Notes: generated from the sequence alone by a model not told the origin. Shown: positions 1-8,915, numbered from the stretch's first letter. The stretch is 40,359 nt of DNA from Zooshikella ganghwensis DSM 15267 (GCF_000428585.1 NZ_AUAF01000036.1:1-40359), one strand, 5' to 3'. Numbers and translations: made by a program.

Positions 1-59
1 TCACGCTCATTCAGCTTGTTATAACGATCTTTCAGATCAAAAAAACCTGGTTGCACCAT
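1..59 (-). CDS. IS5-like transposase, N-terminal fragment (cut by window edge)
   Basis: The minus strand opens at ATG 59-57 and reads MVQPGFFDLKDRYNKLNERD to the window edge. The FFD-x-x-x-RY opening resembles the N-terminus of IS5-family transposases. A GAG at about 69-71 could be the ribosome site, and a perfect TATAAT lies on the minus strand at 103-98. Only 19 codons are visible, so the family is inferred from a short match and the DDE domain lies outside the window. Confidence 0.55.
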   Translation of the reverse strand, partial: MVQPGFFDLKDRYNKLNER

Positions 60-402
60 TTTGCTAGCACTCGTTTCTTATTACTCAGCTGCTATGTATT
101 ATACATCAATAAGAATTTTTAGAGGTGCCCGTATATCAATTCACCCTTAAAAAGGCTTGCTAGGCGAAAAAATAGTTTACGGCAGTGGTGATTCAAATAG
201 TGTTAACAGGCCCTAATTTTTCTTGAGTATTAATACAGTAACGATGAGTTATGAAACTCTTATCATTGCATCGCTAAAATGCTACAGATCGATGGTAGTT
301 ATTTCGCTATAAATAGATTATGTGTTTTTGAAGAATTATATCAGTAAAACACTGATACACTTAGGGAAAAGCGTCTTGACAATGTGCGGGTGAGGTGTAG
401 TC
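60..402. other. Intergenic region upstream of chemoreceptor, with possible IS end
   Basis: No gene is visible here. On the minus strand a GGGCACCTCTAAAAA stretch at 130-116 sits about 70 bases upstream of the transposase start and could be the terminal inverted repeat of the insertion sequence; the other end is outside the window, so this is a guess. A perfect 7-bp inverted repeat (TATCAGT/ACTGATA) at 339-357 lies 46 bases before the chemoreceptor start and could be an operator or small hairpin. No convincing sigma-28 type promoter was seen. Confidence 0.35.
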
Positions 403-2013
403 ATGACCCTAAGTCTGGGTAAAAAAATTGGCTTATTAGTGGCTTTTTTATTGGTATTACTAGTCATTAAAGATATTGTTGCAGGCTACCAAGAGCGCGA
501 CAAACTTTTTTCGCAACGCCAACATGAGGCAGCAGCACTCACTGAAGTGATTCATTCTACTCTAAAGTATTATTACTCCCAGCAAGGTACTCTGGGGGCA
601 GAAAAAGCTCAATCAATGGCGTTGGAAACAATTAACGAGATTCGTTTTAATGACGGTAATTATTTTTGGATCAATGATTTAAATAATAAGTTTTTAGCGC
701 ACCCCATGTTGCCAGATAAAGTGGGGAAAGACATGACTAACCTGAAGGGACCTGACGGCGTATACCCTATCCGAGAGGCAACGAAGGTAGCAAAAGCAGG
801 TGGAGGAGCATTCTTTTACTATTGGCAAAAGCCTGGTTTTTCAAAAGATGAAGTCTTTCCTAAAATGTCTTATGCACGGCTATATAAACCCTGGGGATGG
901 GTAATAGGTACAGGTAGCTATGTGGATGATGTTGAAAATGAGTTTTTTGCTTCAACAATGCAACGGCTCTCAGTTAGTTTGGTGCTAATCATTATTGGTA
1001 TTATAGTAAGCTGGCGTTTAACCAGGCACATCACCAGCCGTATTAAAGCGGTTGAACAAAGTTTAGAACAGGCTGTTGAAGGTAACCTACAGCAAAACTT
1101 GCAGGCTGAAGGAAATGATGAAGTTGCGAGCATGACTCGCTCTTTCCAGGCAATGATAGGCGCGGTTCGAAGTTTAGTCGACTCTTTAAAAAAAACCACC
1201 TCTACCTTACAAGAGGAAGCGCAATCTATTTTACATACTGCTGAGCGGTCAGATATTGCATTTAACCAGCAGAATTCAGAACTTGACCAGTTAGCGGCTG
1301 CTATGAATGAAATGGTTGCCTCTTCGCAAGAAGTGGCCCGTAACGCGCATAGTACTTCTGAATCATCTAACCAGGCGCGTAAAGTTGCTGAAGAAGGTGG
1401 GCAGGCTGTGCAAAGTAATATGACGGCTATTAGTACCCTTGCCACCGATGTGCAAAAAGCTGTAGACGCTGTAGCAGAAGTTGACAGTGATATGGCTAAA
1501 ATAGAGGGGTTTGTGGGGCAAATACAAGACATTTCAGAGCAAACTAACCTGTTAGCGTTAAATGCGGCTATTGAAGCGGCGCGAGCAGGTGAACAAGGTC
1601 GGGGGTTTGCAGTGGTTGCGGATGAAGTTCGTACATTGGCACAGCGAACTCAAACCTCGACAAAAGAAATTCAGGATATGATCGCCAGCTTAAAAAGTAG
1701 TGTGACTGATGTGGTTAATTTAATGAGTGCTAATAAGACAAGTGCAGACCAAAGTGTAGAACGTGCCGAGGTTGCTGCGAGTACACTAACCAGCATCATA
1801 GAGCGCATTCAAGAAATAGATGATATGAACTCTCAAATTGCAGCAGCGGCAGAAGAGCAAACCGCAGTCTTTGATGAAATGAATCGAAGTATAAATAGTA
1901 TTGCTAAATTAAGTAGTGAAGTTTCTGATAATGTTCAACAATCACTGAAGCAAAGCGATATGATGAAAGATATTTCTGATAATTTTGCAAATATGCTAGT
2001 CCATTACAAGTGA
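403..2013 (+). CDS. Methyl-accepting chemotaxis protein with Cache sensor domain
   Basis: Inner-membrane chemoreceptor, 536 aa. A first membrane helix lies at about residues 8-27. It is followed by a periplasmic single-Cache (Cache_2) domain, about 35-185, with the typical [10 protein letters not shown] and [16 protein letters not shown] motifs. A second helix lies at about 188-206, a HAMP linker at about 207-260, and then the long cytoplasmic coiled-coil signalling domain. The conserved hairpin tip ([19 protein letters not shown]) is at about 380-400. The start is supported by GAGGT at 392-396 with 6-nt spacing. Its stop overlaps the next gene's GTG start by four bases. Cache_2 receptors often bind small organic acids, but the ligand here cannot be read from sequence. 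No C-terminal CheR-tethering pentapeptide is apparent. Confidence 0.93.
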   Translation: MTLSLGKKIGLLVAFLLVLLVIKDIVAGYQERDKLFSQRQHEAAALTEVIHSTLKYYYSQQGTLGAEKAQSMALETINEIRFNDGNYFWINDLNNKFLAHPMLPDKVGKDMTNLKGPDGVYPIREATKVAKAGGGAFFYYWQKPGFSKDEVFPKMSYARLYKPWGWVIGTGSYVDDVENEFFASTMQRLSVSLVLIIIGIIVSWRLTRHITSRIKAVEQSLEQAVEGNLQQNLQAEGNDEVASMTRSFQAMIGAVRSLVDSLKKTTSTLQEEAQSILHTAERSDIAFNQQNSELDQLAAAMNEMVASSQEVARNAHSTSESSNQARKVAEEGGQAVQSNMTAISTLATDVQKAVDAVAEVDSDMAKIEGFVGQIQDISEQTNLLALNAAIEAARAGEQGRGFAVVADEVRTLAQRTQTSTKEIQDMIASLKSSVTDVVNLMSANKTSADQSVERAEVAASTLTSIIERIQEIDDMNSQIAAAAEEQTAVFDEMNRSINSIAKLSSEVSDNVQQSLKQSDMMKDISDNFANMLVHYK

Positions 2014-2801
2014 AAGAAGTCAGTCTTGCTTTAATTATCCTGATTATTTGCGTTTTTTCTGAAAAAGGAACTGCGGGGGACGCAAAAAAACTCTGTGAGG
2101 TTCCATTAATCGTGGGCTGGGAACATTGGGAGCCCTTTCAGTTTCAGAATGAGCAAGGAACTTATACCGGTTTAGATCTGGATATTTTACAAGCTATATT
2201 CGCTTGGACACAGTGTGAGCTGTCGTTTGCGGAGCGTCCTTGGCAACGGTTATTGATTGATATACAAACAGGTTCTGTTGATATTCTACTCGGTGCATCA
2301 AAAACAGCTGAACGAATGGATTCCAGCTATTTTTCACAACCCTATCGTAAAGAAAAGATGGCACTGTATATTCGTGCCGAAGAGAAAAATAATTATACGT
2401 TTAAAACTTTGGGCGAAATAGTTTACCTACCCTTTATACTTGGTGTCACGCGGGGATATTACTATGGAGAGGAATACGAACAGCTTTTAAAGTCAAGAGC
2501 TTTTAGAGAACAGCTGGTGATTGTTGCTCGAGACAAACAACTTTATCCTTTGTTACTGCAAGGACGTATCAATGGATTTTTAGCGGAGACCTATTTTGTT
2601 GGGTATAATTTTTTAAATAAGGATAATAGTAAAAGAGCAATACGTTATCCCCTGCCCCTTTATGAAAGTGATATTCATGTTATGTTTTCTCGTAAAACAG
2701 TGCCTGCTGAACTGGTTACATTGTTTAATCGTCACTTACAAGAGCTTTCAGCTAAGGGGTATTTGCAAAAAATAAAATCGAAATATTGTGCTGACTGTTA
2801 G
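2010..2801 (+). CDS. Periplasmic solute-binding protein, SBP_bac_3-like
   Basis: 263 aa, with a signal peptide (hydrophobic [11 protein letters not shown] near residues 6-16, cleavage after GTAG or nearby). It continues as a type II periplasmic binding fold: the early [11 protein letters not shown] and [11 protein letters not shown] strings are typical of the amino-acid-binding SBP_bac_3 family. The GTG start lies in a GTGA overlap with the chemoreceptor stop, which implies translational coupling. No permease or ATPase follows, so it may present ligand to the chemoreceptor, or be one of the orphan polar-amino-acid-binding-like proteins common in marine gammaproteobacteria. Ligand unknown. Two cysteines close the protein (CADC). 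Confidence 0.85.
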   Translation: MKEVSLALIILIICVFSEKGTAGDAKKLCEVPLIVGWEHWEPFQFQNEQGTYTGLDLDILQAIFAWTQCELSFAERPWQRLLIDIQTGSVDILLGASKTAERMDSSYFSQPYRKEKMALYIRAEEKNNYTFKTLGEIVYLPFILGVTRGYYYGEEYEQLLKSRAFREQLVIVARDKQLYPLLLQGRINGFLAETYFVGYNFLNKDNSKRAIRYPLPLYESDIHVMFSRKTVPAELVTLFNRHLQELSAKGYLQKIKSKYCADC

Positions 2802-3156
2802 TTGGGTTACTAGCCCAATGCGTCCTTATTTATTTTGCATATATTAAATCACTTCAAATATCCTTCTTAATATCACTACACTCACCATTTTTGTGTGATT
2901 ATGTGAGTATCTGTTTCAGTAATGGCAAACCAGACTGTAATACTAGAGTTCTTTTGTTCCTCGCACAGCAGAAGACCATCCTTGGTCTCTATGCCCACCA
3001 AATTGTTTGCCGCATGCCGCATGCCGTATGCCGCAAGGAAGAGGCAACCATTAGGATATAAGGAGCCTCTAGGGAAGGATTCACGGCGTATTATACAGAC
3101 CTTTGGGTAAAGGTGTTTTAAAGGAAAACTATATGCGATTGCCTTGGGTTATAAGT
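2802..3156. other. Convergent intergenic region
   Basis: This lies between the convergent solute-binding gene and the C58-like gene. A weak hairpin (TTGGG 2802-2806 with CCCAA 2814-2818) directly follows the stop and is followed by moderately T-rich sequence, so it may terminate transcription. The rest is mainly the interspersed repeat listed separately. A 62-codon open frame at 2922-3110 overlaps that repeat and has no family signature, so I do not call it a gene. Confidence 0.5.
3004..3146 (+). repeat. Interspersed intergenic repeat, copy A, with heptamer array
   Basis: It begins TGTTTGCCGC and ends near ATATGCGATTGCC. The same start, an internal TTATA(C/T)AGAC..TTTGGG segment and the same end recur in the same orientation at 14562-14660. 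Copy A carries four tandem heptamers (GCCGCAT, GCCGCAT, GCCGTAT, GCCGCAA) at 3009-3036 that copy B lacks. Both copies lie just downstream of plus-strand genes for secreted proteins. It is probably a genome-wide dispersed repeat. Confidence 0.65.
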
Positions 3157-5766
3157 TTAAAAATTTAATTTTTCCATAAATTGACTGTAGATTGTTTTCT
3201 GGGTGCTGTAAGCATCCTTTTCAAAAGTCCAGTATTCTACTTTTCCTGCATTGCCGGCTTTAAATAAGTTTAAAGATTTTCTTGCTCTATGTAAGTATTT
3301 CTCTGTAAATGATACAAGGTCGCTGTGGTTGTTGAAGGATGCAGTACCATAATTAGGCTCAAAAAAACGAAATTTATTGCCGATTTTACTTAATCCCATA
3401 ACATGGTTTGGTGAAGAGAAAACAATAGCTTTGTCGCCTCCTTGTTTTAACTCATTTAGCATTTCAGCGGGTAACTCCTTGTCGAACCCATTCAAAATAA
3501 TACCATTTTCCTGAGCAACTTTTCCAATTTCTAAACCCGGGTAGTTCTTGTATGCTTCCTGTAACTCTTGAAATTCTTTTATATGGTTTATTGTGTTGAA
3601 TCTAACTTGTCGTTCAATGGCAGTACCATTTTTTATAGCTTTATTGCTTTCGGCAAGCTTTTCAAGCCACTTGAGTGCCGCGGTGCCATTTTCACCCTGG
3701 AGTTCTTCAAAGGCCCAGTTAATGGATAAACCGTTACAAACTCCATCCGTTAGATCAGATAAGCCGAGTTTTTTAAGATCGAAGTACCAACGAAGGAGTA
3801 CTTGACTTTGATGGAATCGAGAAACATTACTCGGTCTGACTTCTGCTATAGTTTTATTAAAATCTCTATCGATTATCTTATAAATAAAACTGAATGCATC
3901 AAAAGATTTATTTTTTATTTGACCGCTAAGTGGAACTTCTGTTTCTATAAAACTGGTTTCAAGTTCTTCACTGACGCCTCTCGAAGCGCTTTCATCAGCA
4001 ATAGCATTGAAGGTTTGTAATTCGATATCTTCACTGACTTCAGCGTCTTCACCACCAAAAGGTATAAACAGTGTCAAGGCATTAATAGCAACTTCAGTGA
4101 CATCTAGCAGAATGGCTGCATCTTCTTGCTCAAGGTAATAATCTGGTAAATAAGTATCACGTCCCCTTTTTTTAAGTTCATTGTGCCAGTGCGAAATAAA
4201 AGGCTTTTCTCGTGAAAGAGCGATTGAGTCTTTTATCACTTGATAAATTCCCAACGAAAATATATTGAGCTCCAACTCATCAGCTTGTGCTTTTGCACTG
4301 AAAAACTCACGTACTTCTGGGTTTTTAATATCTGAGACCCGAAATAGATCGTGAGCATCGTTGATAATACGCTTGATTTCGTCGTGGTTTTTGGTTTTGC
4401 TTGCTTGTAAAATTAGAGCACCAAATCGAATATAAGCCTCCTCATTTAAAGGAGATAGTTGAAAGTGTTCCTTGAGTGTGGTGAGCTCTTTTTTTAAATT
4501 ATCCAGGAGCTGTTGGCCGTCAGGTAAACTCAGAATGAATGTATACTTGTTGTTATTTATATTATCCAGTATCTGTGTAACCTTATCCTCCATAAAGGCA
4601 GCGATACGCGCATACGGATGAGGCTTACTGATAATATTTCCTTCTTTATCGAATTTGGGGCGCCAGTTTTTTGCCTTTTCATTAAAATAATGTGCCAAAA
4701 ACGTATACTGATCTTTTGGGGTTGACTCAAGACTCTTTGTAAACCTCTCTCTTACTCTACTGGGTAGATAGGGATCATCAAGTGCTGCCTCTAAAAAACT
4801 TCGCTCTTTTCCGATTAAGTCGACTTTTTTTGCTTTTTCTTCACCAAAGTCTTCCTTATACATCTGACGTGCCACTGAGAAAACAGATGTCACATAAATA
4901 TCTAAAGGGTTGCCTAACTCTTCCCAGGTTGTATCAACTTCATGGTTGATTGTGAAATAGCCATGATAATGCATGAGGGCTTTGATAAACTTGCTGCGAA
5001 TATCTGTTAAAGGCAGTAGATCTGGTGCATTCAGTTCGCGGTTATAGTCAAATAATGACTTGAAAAATAATATTGCAGCCTCATTGATCGATTCTTGCTG
5101 TGCTTTACTTAAACGAGAAAGTGAAGCAGTAAAAGGTTCTGGTGCGGTGGTTAATTGATCATAGAAGCTCTGTGGTAAAGGAGATACACCATAGCGAACT
5201 TTAACGGCATCAAGTGCTTGCTTAGGGGTAAAGATACTCGATTTTTTTGACCAATCAACCCAGCCTGCTAGTCTTTGTTCAATTATTTTTATGTGGACTT
5301 GTTCTTTTTCAGTCTTCTCTAGGACACTAATTTCACTATCATTGATGCACTTTTTATTACTCAGCTGCTTTAACCAGTATTGCTTAATAATCCTATCGAA
5401 TTCATTTACAAGGTGAGCTGGGCTGCCGCTGCCAACAATACCATTTGCAACTCGTGTCTTAGTATCAGTGGTTTCCAGCTGAGTAAGTATTTGCTTAGTG
5501 TCTGAACCTATCGGTAATAGATAAGAACCATCACTTAGTAATTTTCCCAGTTTGTCATTAACGATGACTTCTCTGACTTGACGAGCATTATGTAAATTAT
5601 GTGTTTTTAGCAGCTTGATTAAGTTTGACTTATCGAGGTTGATTTTGATAGCTGTATCTGAGTAAGGTGTTCCAGATATCGGGCAAGATGTGATATCTGC
5701 ATGACTCATAGCTATATAACAGCTTAGCGGAATGAATAAATACGGTGTGAGTAATTTGCGTTTCAT
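3157..5766 (-). CDS. Large secreted protein with C-terminal YopT/AvrPphB-like (C58) cysteine protease domain
   Basis: 869 aa with a signal peptide (residues 1-23, ending SHA). Residues ~60-640 are a long, mostly helical region I do not recognise. The C-terminal ~200 residues carry what looks like a papain-like C58 triad: Cys677 in DGVCNGLSINW, His788 in SPNHVMGL and an acidic residue at 803 in FFEPNYG. Cys-His spacing is 111 and His-acid 15, close to YopT/AvrPphB (114-119 and 15-16 by recall). The acid is Glu where the family normally has Asp, so activity may be altered. The start is supported by GGGGA 8 nt upstream. It stands alone, with no secretion genes or immunity protein nearby. Possible roles are a toxin or effector on other cells, or a periplasmic protease. 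Domain call is motif-based. Confidence 0.6.
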   Translation of the reverse strand: MKRKLLTPYLFIPLSCYIAMSHADITSCPISGTPYSDTAIKINLDKSNLIKLLKTHNLHNARQVREVIVNDKLGKLLSDGSYLLPIGSDTKQILTQLETTDTKTRVANGIVGSGSPAHLVNEFDRIIKQYWLKQLSNKKCINDSEISVLEKTEKEQVHIKIIEQRLAGWVDWSKKSSIFTPKQALDAVKVRYGVSPLPQSFYDQLTTAPEPFTASLSRLSKAQQESINEAAILFFKSLFDYNRELNAPDLLPLTDIRSKFIKALMHYHGYFTINHEVDTTWEELGNPLDIYVTSVFSVARQMYKEDFGEEKAKKVDLIGKERSFLEAALDDPYLPSRVRERFTKSLESTPKDQYTFLAHYFNEKAKNWRPKFDKEGNIISKPHPYARIAAFMEDKVTQILDNINNNKYTFILSLPDGQQLLDNLKKELTTLKEHFQLSPLNEEAYIRFGALILQASKTKNHDEIKRIINDAHDLFRVSDIKNPEVREFFSAKAQADELELNIFSLGIYQVIKDSIALSREKPFISHWHNELKKRGRDTYLPDYYLEQEDAAILLDVTEVAINALTLFIPFGGEDAEVSEDIELQTFNAIADESASRGVSEELETSFIETEVPLSGQIKNKSFDAFSFIYKIIDRDFNKTIAEVRPSNVSRFHQSQVLLRWYFDLKKLGLSDLTDGVCNGLSINWAFEELQGENGTAALKWLEKLAESNKAIKNGTAIERQVRFNTINHIKEFQELQEAYKNYPGLEIGKVAQENGIILNGFDKELPAEMLNELKQGGDKAIVFSSPNHVMGLSKIGNKFRFFEPNYGTASFNNHSDLVSFTEKYLHRARKSLNLFKAGNAGKVEYWTFEKDAYSTQKTIYSQFMEKLNF

Positions 5767-6303
5767 AACAATATCCCCAATAAAGTGAATCTGTATTTCT
5801 CTTTTTTATTGAGATTACGGACTCATTTCATAGTTAAAGTGAATTGCTGTGCTTGCTCGATTGTATGTTGAAGTTTTTGAAATAGTTGACGGATTCTATT
5901 TAAAGCTATCTCTTTGGGTGATTATTTAGAGATATAAATCGAAAATAAATGCTACAGTTTTTTATTAAGTATTAAAAATTAAATATTTTTAATTTTTCTC
6001 TTTATCAGGTTTTTGGTGGTATATTATATGTTTTTATTCTATGAGATTTAAGTTTGGTGAATATACTTTTAATTATTTCTCTTACTAAATGTGAAGTATT
6101 CAAGTTCTTGCTGGTTGTATTAGTTATTTTTAATGTATTGAAGAGAGGATAAGTCTACGGATTTACAAATGTCTTACCCAAAAGGCAGTGTGCATGTTGG
6201 CTTAATTGGGGTTGAGCCACTTTAACAATACTATACTCACAGCGAAGTGTATATTGTAGGTACAACAAGTGTATTGTTAAAGTGTTGGTGTTCAGTGTTT
6301 AAG
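5767..6303. other. AT-rich 537-bp intergenic region
   Basis: No gene seen on either strand. It is markedly AT-rich around 5940-6150, as expected for acquired DNA. It holds the 5' region of the C58-like gene: the 10-mer TAAAGTGAAT occurs at 5781-5790 and again at 5835-5844, which could be chance. A long inverted repeat lies at 6218-6284 (listed separately). Confidence 0.5.
6218..6284. repeat. Perfect 14-bp inverted repeat with conserved ACAGCGAAG core
   Basis: CACTTTAACAATAC at 6218-6231 is exactly complementary to GTATTGTTAAAGTG at 6271-6284. The 39-nt loop contains ATACTCACAGCGAAGTGTAT, itself an imperfect hairpin. It starts 19 bases past the stop of the S74 gene at 6304, so it could act in 3' end formation, but there is no T tract. 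The ACAGCGAAG core recurs at about 18163-18171 inside TATACCCACAGCGAAGG, hinting at a repeat family. Confidence 0.7.
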
Positions 6304-6723
6304 TTAATAATATAAACCTAATTGATGTTTTAGCTGATCATTGTCCTTTTTTAACTCTTTAACTGCCTCAATAAGAACACCAGTCAGTCCAGCATAGTTA
6401 ACTTGTTTAAACTGTGTTTTTTTATCGGTAGTCACCAGCTCGGGAAATACTGTTTCAATTTCCTGAGCGATGACGCCGATATCCTTACGATTATCATATT
6501 TCCACTCAAAGTATTTGCCATTAAGTAGCGTTACTTTACGTAAGGCATCGTCAATAGCAGTCTCATTTTGTTTTAGCCTACGGTCGCTAAACCTTAAAAA
6601 GTTGGGTTTAATAAGACACTCTGTGTATGCTTCTCCTGTGAGATGGCTGCTCATTAGAGGAGAGCCTGCAACTGCTACTGATGAAATCATTAAAAATGCA
6701 GTTGTTAAAATGGTTTTTCTCAT
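6304..6723 (-). CDS. Small secreted protein with S74 (tail-spike chaperone) domain
   Basis: 139 aa from ATG 6723, with its own signal peptide (MRKTILTTAFLMISSVAVAG) and an AAGAAG ribosome site about 8-10 nt upstream. The mature part is essentially one Peptidase_S74 intramolecular chaperone domain. SDRRLKQNE carries the conserved Ser and Lys of the self-cleaving family, followed by YFEWK, DIGVIAQEIETVFPELV and VNYAGLTGVLIEAVKELK, and a short coiled-coil tail. In phage tail spikes and endosialidases this domain trimerises a fibre and is then released; here almost no fibre precedes it (~30 residues). The minus-strand reading frame is continuous with the upstream copy, so a fused 257-aa product from 7077 is also possible. 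Function unknown. Confidence 0.7.
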   Translation of the reverse strand: MRKTILTTAFLMISSVAVAGSPLMSSHLTGEAYTECLIKPNFLRFSDRRLKQNETAIDDALRKVTLLNGKYFEWKYDNRKDIGVIAQEIETVFPELVTTDKKTQFKQVNYAGLTGVLIEAVKELKKDNDQLKHQLGLYY

Positions 6724-7186
6724 TGGTGATGTCTTCTTTTGTTTAACCAAGTAATTGTGGCGCTTTAATAGCTCAGACCAAGTTATTGTTTTAAGCTCTT
6801 TAACCACTTCAATGAGAACGCCTATCAGGCCTGCATAGTTAACTTGTTTAAACTGTGTTTTGTTATCAGTAGTCACGAGTTCTGGGAAAACCGTTTCAAC
6901 TTCTTGAGCGATAACGCCAATATCTTTGCGGTTATTTGATTTCCACTCAAAATATTTACCATTTAATTGAGTTATTTGGCTCAAAGCATCTTTGACAACG
7001 ACTTCGTTTTGCTTTAAGGCACGATCGCTAAAGCGAGGGCGTGGTAAAGAATCCAGATAATCAGCAAGACATTGCATTTGCTTATCTAGATCAACGATAT
7101 GATTACATTTTTCATCTGCAGAGTCTGTTGCATAAACAGGTAATACAAATAATGAGAGAACTAAACTGCCAACGAGCTTTTTTCAC
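6724..7186 (-). pseudogene. Upstream S74-domain copy, apparently frameshifted in its start region
   Basis: This is a second, closely similar S74 unit (SDRALKQNE, YFEWK, DIGVIAQEVETVFPELV, VNYAGLIGVLIEVVKELK). A good start, AAGGA then GTG at 7186-7184, is followed by six A residues. Removing one A gives a clean signal peptide (KKLVGSLVLSLFVLPVYA, then TDSADEK) in frame with the S74 unit; as written the frame is broken at 7178-7183. Translation could only resume from ATG 7077 without a signal peptide. The unit also has no stop of its own and runs in frame into the downstream copy. This is either a decayed duplicate, a slippage-controlled gene or a homopolymer sequencing error. Confidence 0.6.
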
Positions 7187-7340
7187 TGTTGTTATCCTTA
7201 TTTGATTTTGGCCAACATGTTTCTATTATTATCCTGATCTGCATCAGTGTTTGTATATTGCTGTTATGCTATGCATTGTGTGTATTTATATAATGCTTTG
7301 TTTCAATGGGTAATAGAATCTAACTGTCGTATAAACTTTA

Positions 7341-7367
7341 TTTAAAAGCCAGGCAAATTGCCTGGCT
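7341..7367 (-). terminator. Rho-independent terminator of the alkaline phosphatase gene
   Basis: AGCCAGGCAA at 7347-7356 pairs with TTGCCTGGCT at 7358-7367. Read on the minus strand it is followed by TTTT then AAATAAAG. It lies about 20 bases past the phosphatase stop codon. Confidence 0.8.
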
Positions 7368-7385
7368 GAACGGTCATATAAATGA

Positions 7386-8915
7386 TTAGCGCGTTTGGTT
7401 CAACTGGGCAGCATGGTGCATGACATGAAAAATATAGTTTTGCTCATGTGTACCATGAATCAGGTGGGCCCAGGGGCCTCCGGCATAAATGGTAACATCC
7501 TCACCACTGTGGGTTTCAGAAGAGGTTGGAATAAGCGCTTGTTGTTGAAAGTGGTTATGTGTTGTGTCAACGGATGTTAAATCATCACGACTACGATCAC
7601 CGGCTGCGCCAGGTCCATTCATATAACCGAGTGTAGTGTAAGGCAAGTCGTCATCGGCCAAGGTGTTTTTATTTTTAGGTTGGCCTTTGCTGTCATTACC
7701 ACGAACTTTCCCTAAAATTGGATTACCACGTGTTGGATAGCCTGCCATGGTGAACACATGACTGTGATCTGCAGTGACGATAACTAAGGTATCTTTTAAG
7801 TCCACCATTGACAGTGTAGCTTGAATGGCGTCAGCAAAAGCTTGGGTTTCATGTAAGGCACGATATGCATTACCCGCATGATGCCCGTGATCAATACGGC
7901 CATTTTCTACCATAAGGAAAAAGCCTTGTGGCCGTTTACGTAAAATCGTTAATGCTTTTTGTGTCATCATTTTCAAGGTTGGCTCACCTTGTGGATCACT
8001 GCCCTCTTGATCAATATGAAATGACATATGGCTACGATTAAATAAACCTAACACATGCTGTTTAGTATCATCGAGTTGTGAGAGTTGGTCTTTATTCCAG
8101 ACAAAAGCACCTTTTCGTGGGTAGCGTTCTAGCCATTCAGTAATCAGGTTACGACCATCTTCACGTTGTCCACGGAGACTGTGATTGAGCAAATCACGTT
8201 CGCCTTCTGGAATAAAGTGTCGCCAACCACCACCAAACGCAACCTCTAAACCATCGCCATAGGGAAACGCCAACAGTTGTTGGGCAATGTCTTTACAGCC
8301 CTGACGACGTGCTTTTGAAGGCATTTCATCATCACTTTCCCAGCCACGCTCTGTAACATGGGCATATGTTGCGGCTGGGGTCGCATGGGTTAAGCGTGCT
8401 GTTGTGACGACACCTGTAGCCATACCTACTTGCTCTGCGTGCTCTAACAATGTTTTTAAGTGATGGCCTTGAGCAGGAGTGCAATCACCTCGGTCAGGAA
8501 TCTGGTCAACGGATATGTAACCAGCACGGGTTTTTACACCGGTCATCATTGCCGTCATTGTTCCAGCAGAATCAGGGGTTTGCTGGTTGGTATTATAGGT
8601 TTTTGCAAGACCAACGTAAGGGAGCTTTTCAAAGCTCAACTGATTTTCTTCACCTGGTTGACCCTTACTTTGTCCATCAAAAATACGGCCAGCAGTTACT
8701 GTGCTGACCCCCATCCCATCACCCACAAATAAAATAATATTTTTTGCGCGACGGGTATTAGGCTTGAGCTTAATAGCTTCACGCAGACTTTGTTGGCCTT
8801 GAAGATACCACATATCTGGCGACTCAAGCGGTTTGGCGTGGGCTGTGGTGACAAGAGTACTGATGAGTGTACCGGCTAATGCGGCACACCATAGTGAAGT
8901 TAGACGGTCAGACAT
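7386..8915 (-). CDS. phoA: Secreted alkaline phosphatase (PhoA/PF00245 family)
   Basis: 509 aa. The signal peptide ends near AHA at residue 27. Family motifs are intact: metal-binding Asp66 in VGDGMG, nucleophile Ser116 in PDSAGTMTAMMTG, the metal pair in RIDHGHHAGN, VTADHSH, and a zinc-ligand His in ETHSGEDV near the C-terminus, next to GPWAHLIHGTHEQNY. The last two resemble the longer, eukaryote-like branch more than E. coli PhoA. It hydrolyses phosphate monoesters in the periplasm or outside the cell to supply phosphate. A strong AGAAGGA lies just before the ATG. A Pho box about 50 bases upstream and a terminator just downstream indicate a single-gene, phosphate-starvation-regulated unit. 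Confidence 0.93.
   Translation of the reverse strand: MSDRLTSLWCAALAGTLISTLVTTAHAKPLESPDMWYLQGQQSLREAIKLKPNTRRAKNIILFVGDGMGVSTVTAGRIFDGQSKGQPGEENQLSFEKLPYVGLAKTYNTNQQTPDSAGTMTAMMTGVKTRAGYISVDQIPDRGDCTPAQGHHLKTLLEHAEQVGMATGVVTTARLTHATPAATYAHVTERGWESDDEMPSKARRQGCKDIAQQLLAFPYGDGLEVAFGGGWRHFIPEGERDLLNHSLRGQREDGRNLITEWLERYPRKGAFVWNKDQLSQLDDTKQHVLGLFNRSHMSFHIDQEGSDPQGEPTLKMMTQKALTILRKRPQGFFLMVENGRIDHGHHAGNAYRALHETQAFADAIQATLSMVDLKDTLVIVTADHSHVFTMAGYPTRGNPILGKVRGNDSKGQPKNKNTLADDDLPYTTLGYMNGPGAAGDRSRDDLTSVDTTHNHFQQQALIPTSSETHSGEDVTIYAGGPWAHLIHGTHEQNYIFHVMHHAAQLNQTR

Noticed and set aside
371..380. TTGACA upstream of the chemoreceptor as a -35 box
   Set aside because: It lies only about 25 bases before the start codon, leaving no room for a -10 and leader.
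918..1532. 204-codon open frame antisense to the chemoreceptor
   Set aside because: It is Ser/Thr/Ala/Cys-rich, has no family signature or ribosome site, and mirrors the codon bias of a well-supported gene.
3009..3036. GCCGCAT array considered as a CRISPR-like repeat
   Set aside because: The units are contiguous 7-mers without spacers, i.e. a microsatellite.
2922..3110. 62-codon plus-strand frame
   Set aside because: It overlaps the dispersed repeat and its heptamer array; the product shows no protein-like pattern.
5781..5844. Two TAAAGTGAAT 10-mers 54 bases apart upstream of the C58-like gene
   Set aside because: In AT-rich DNA of this length two such 10-mers can arise by chance; no further copies or symmetry support a binding site.
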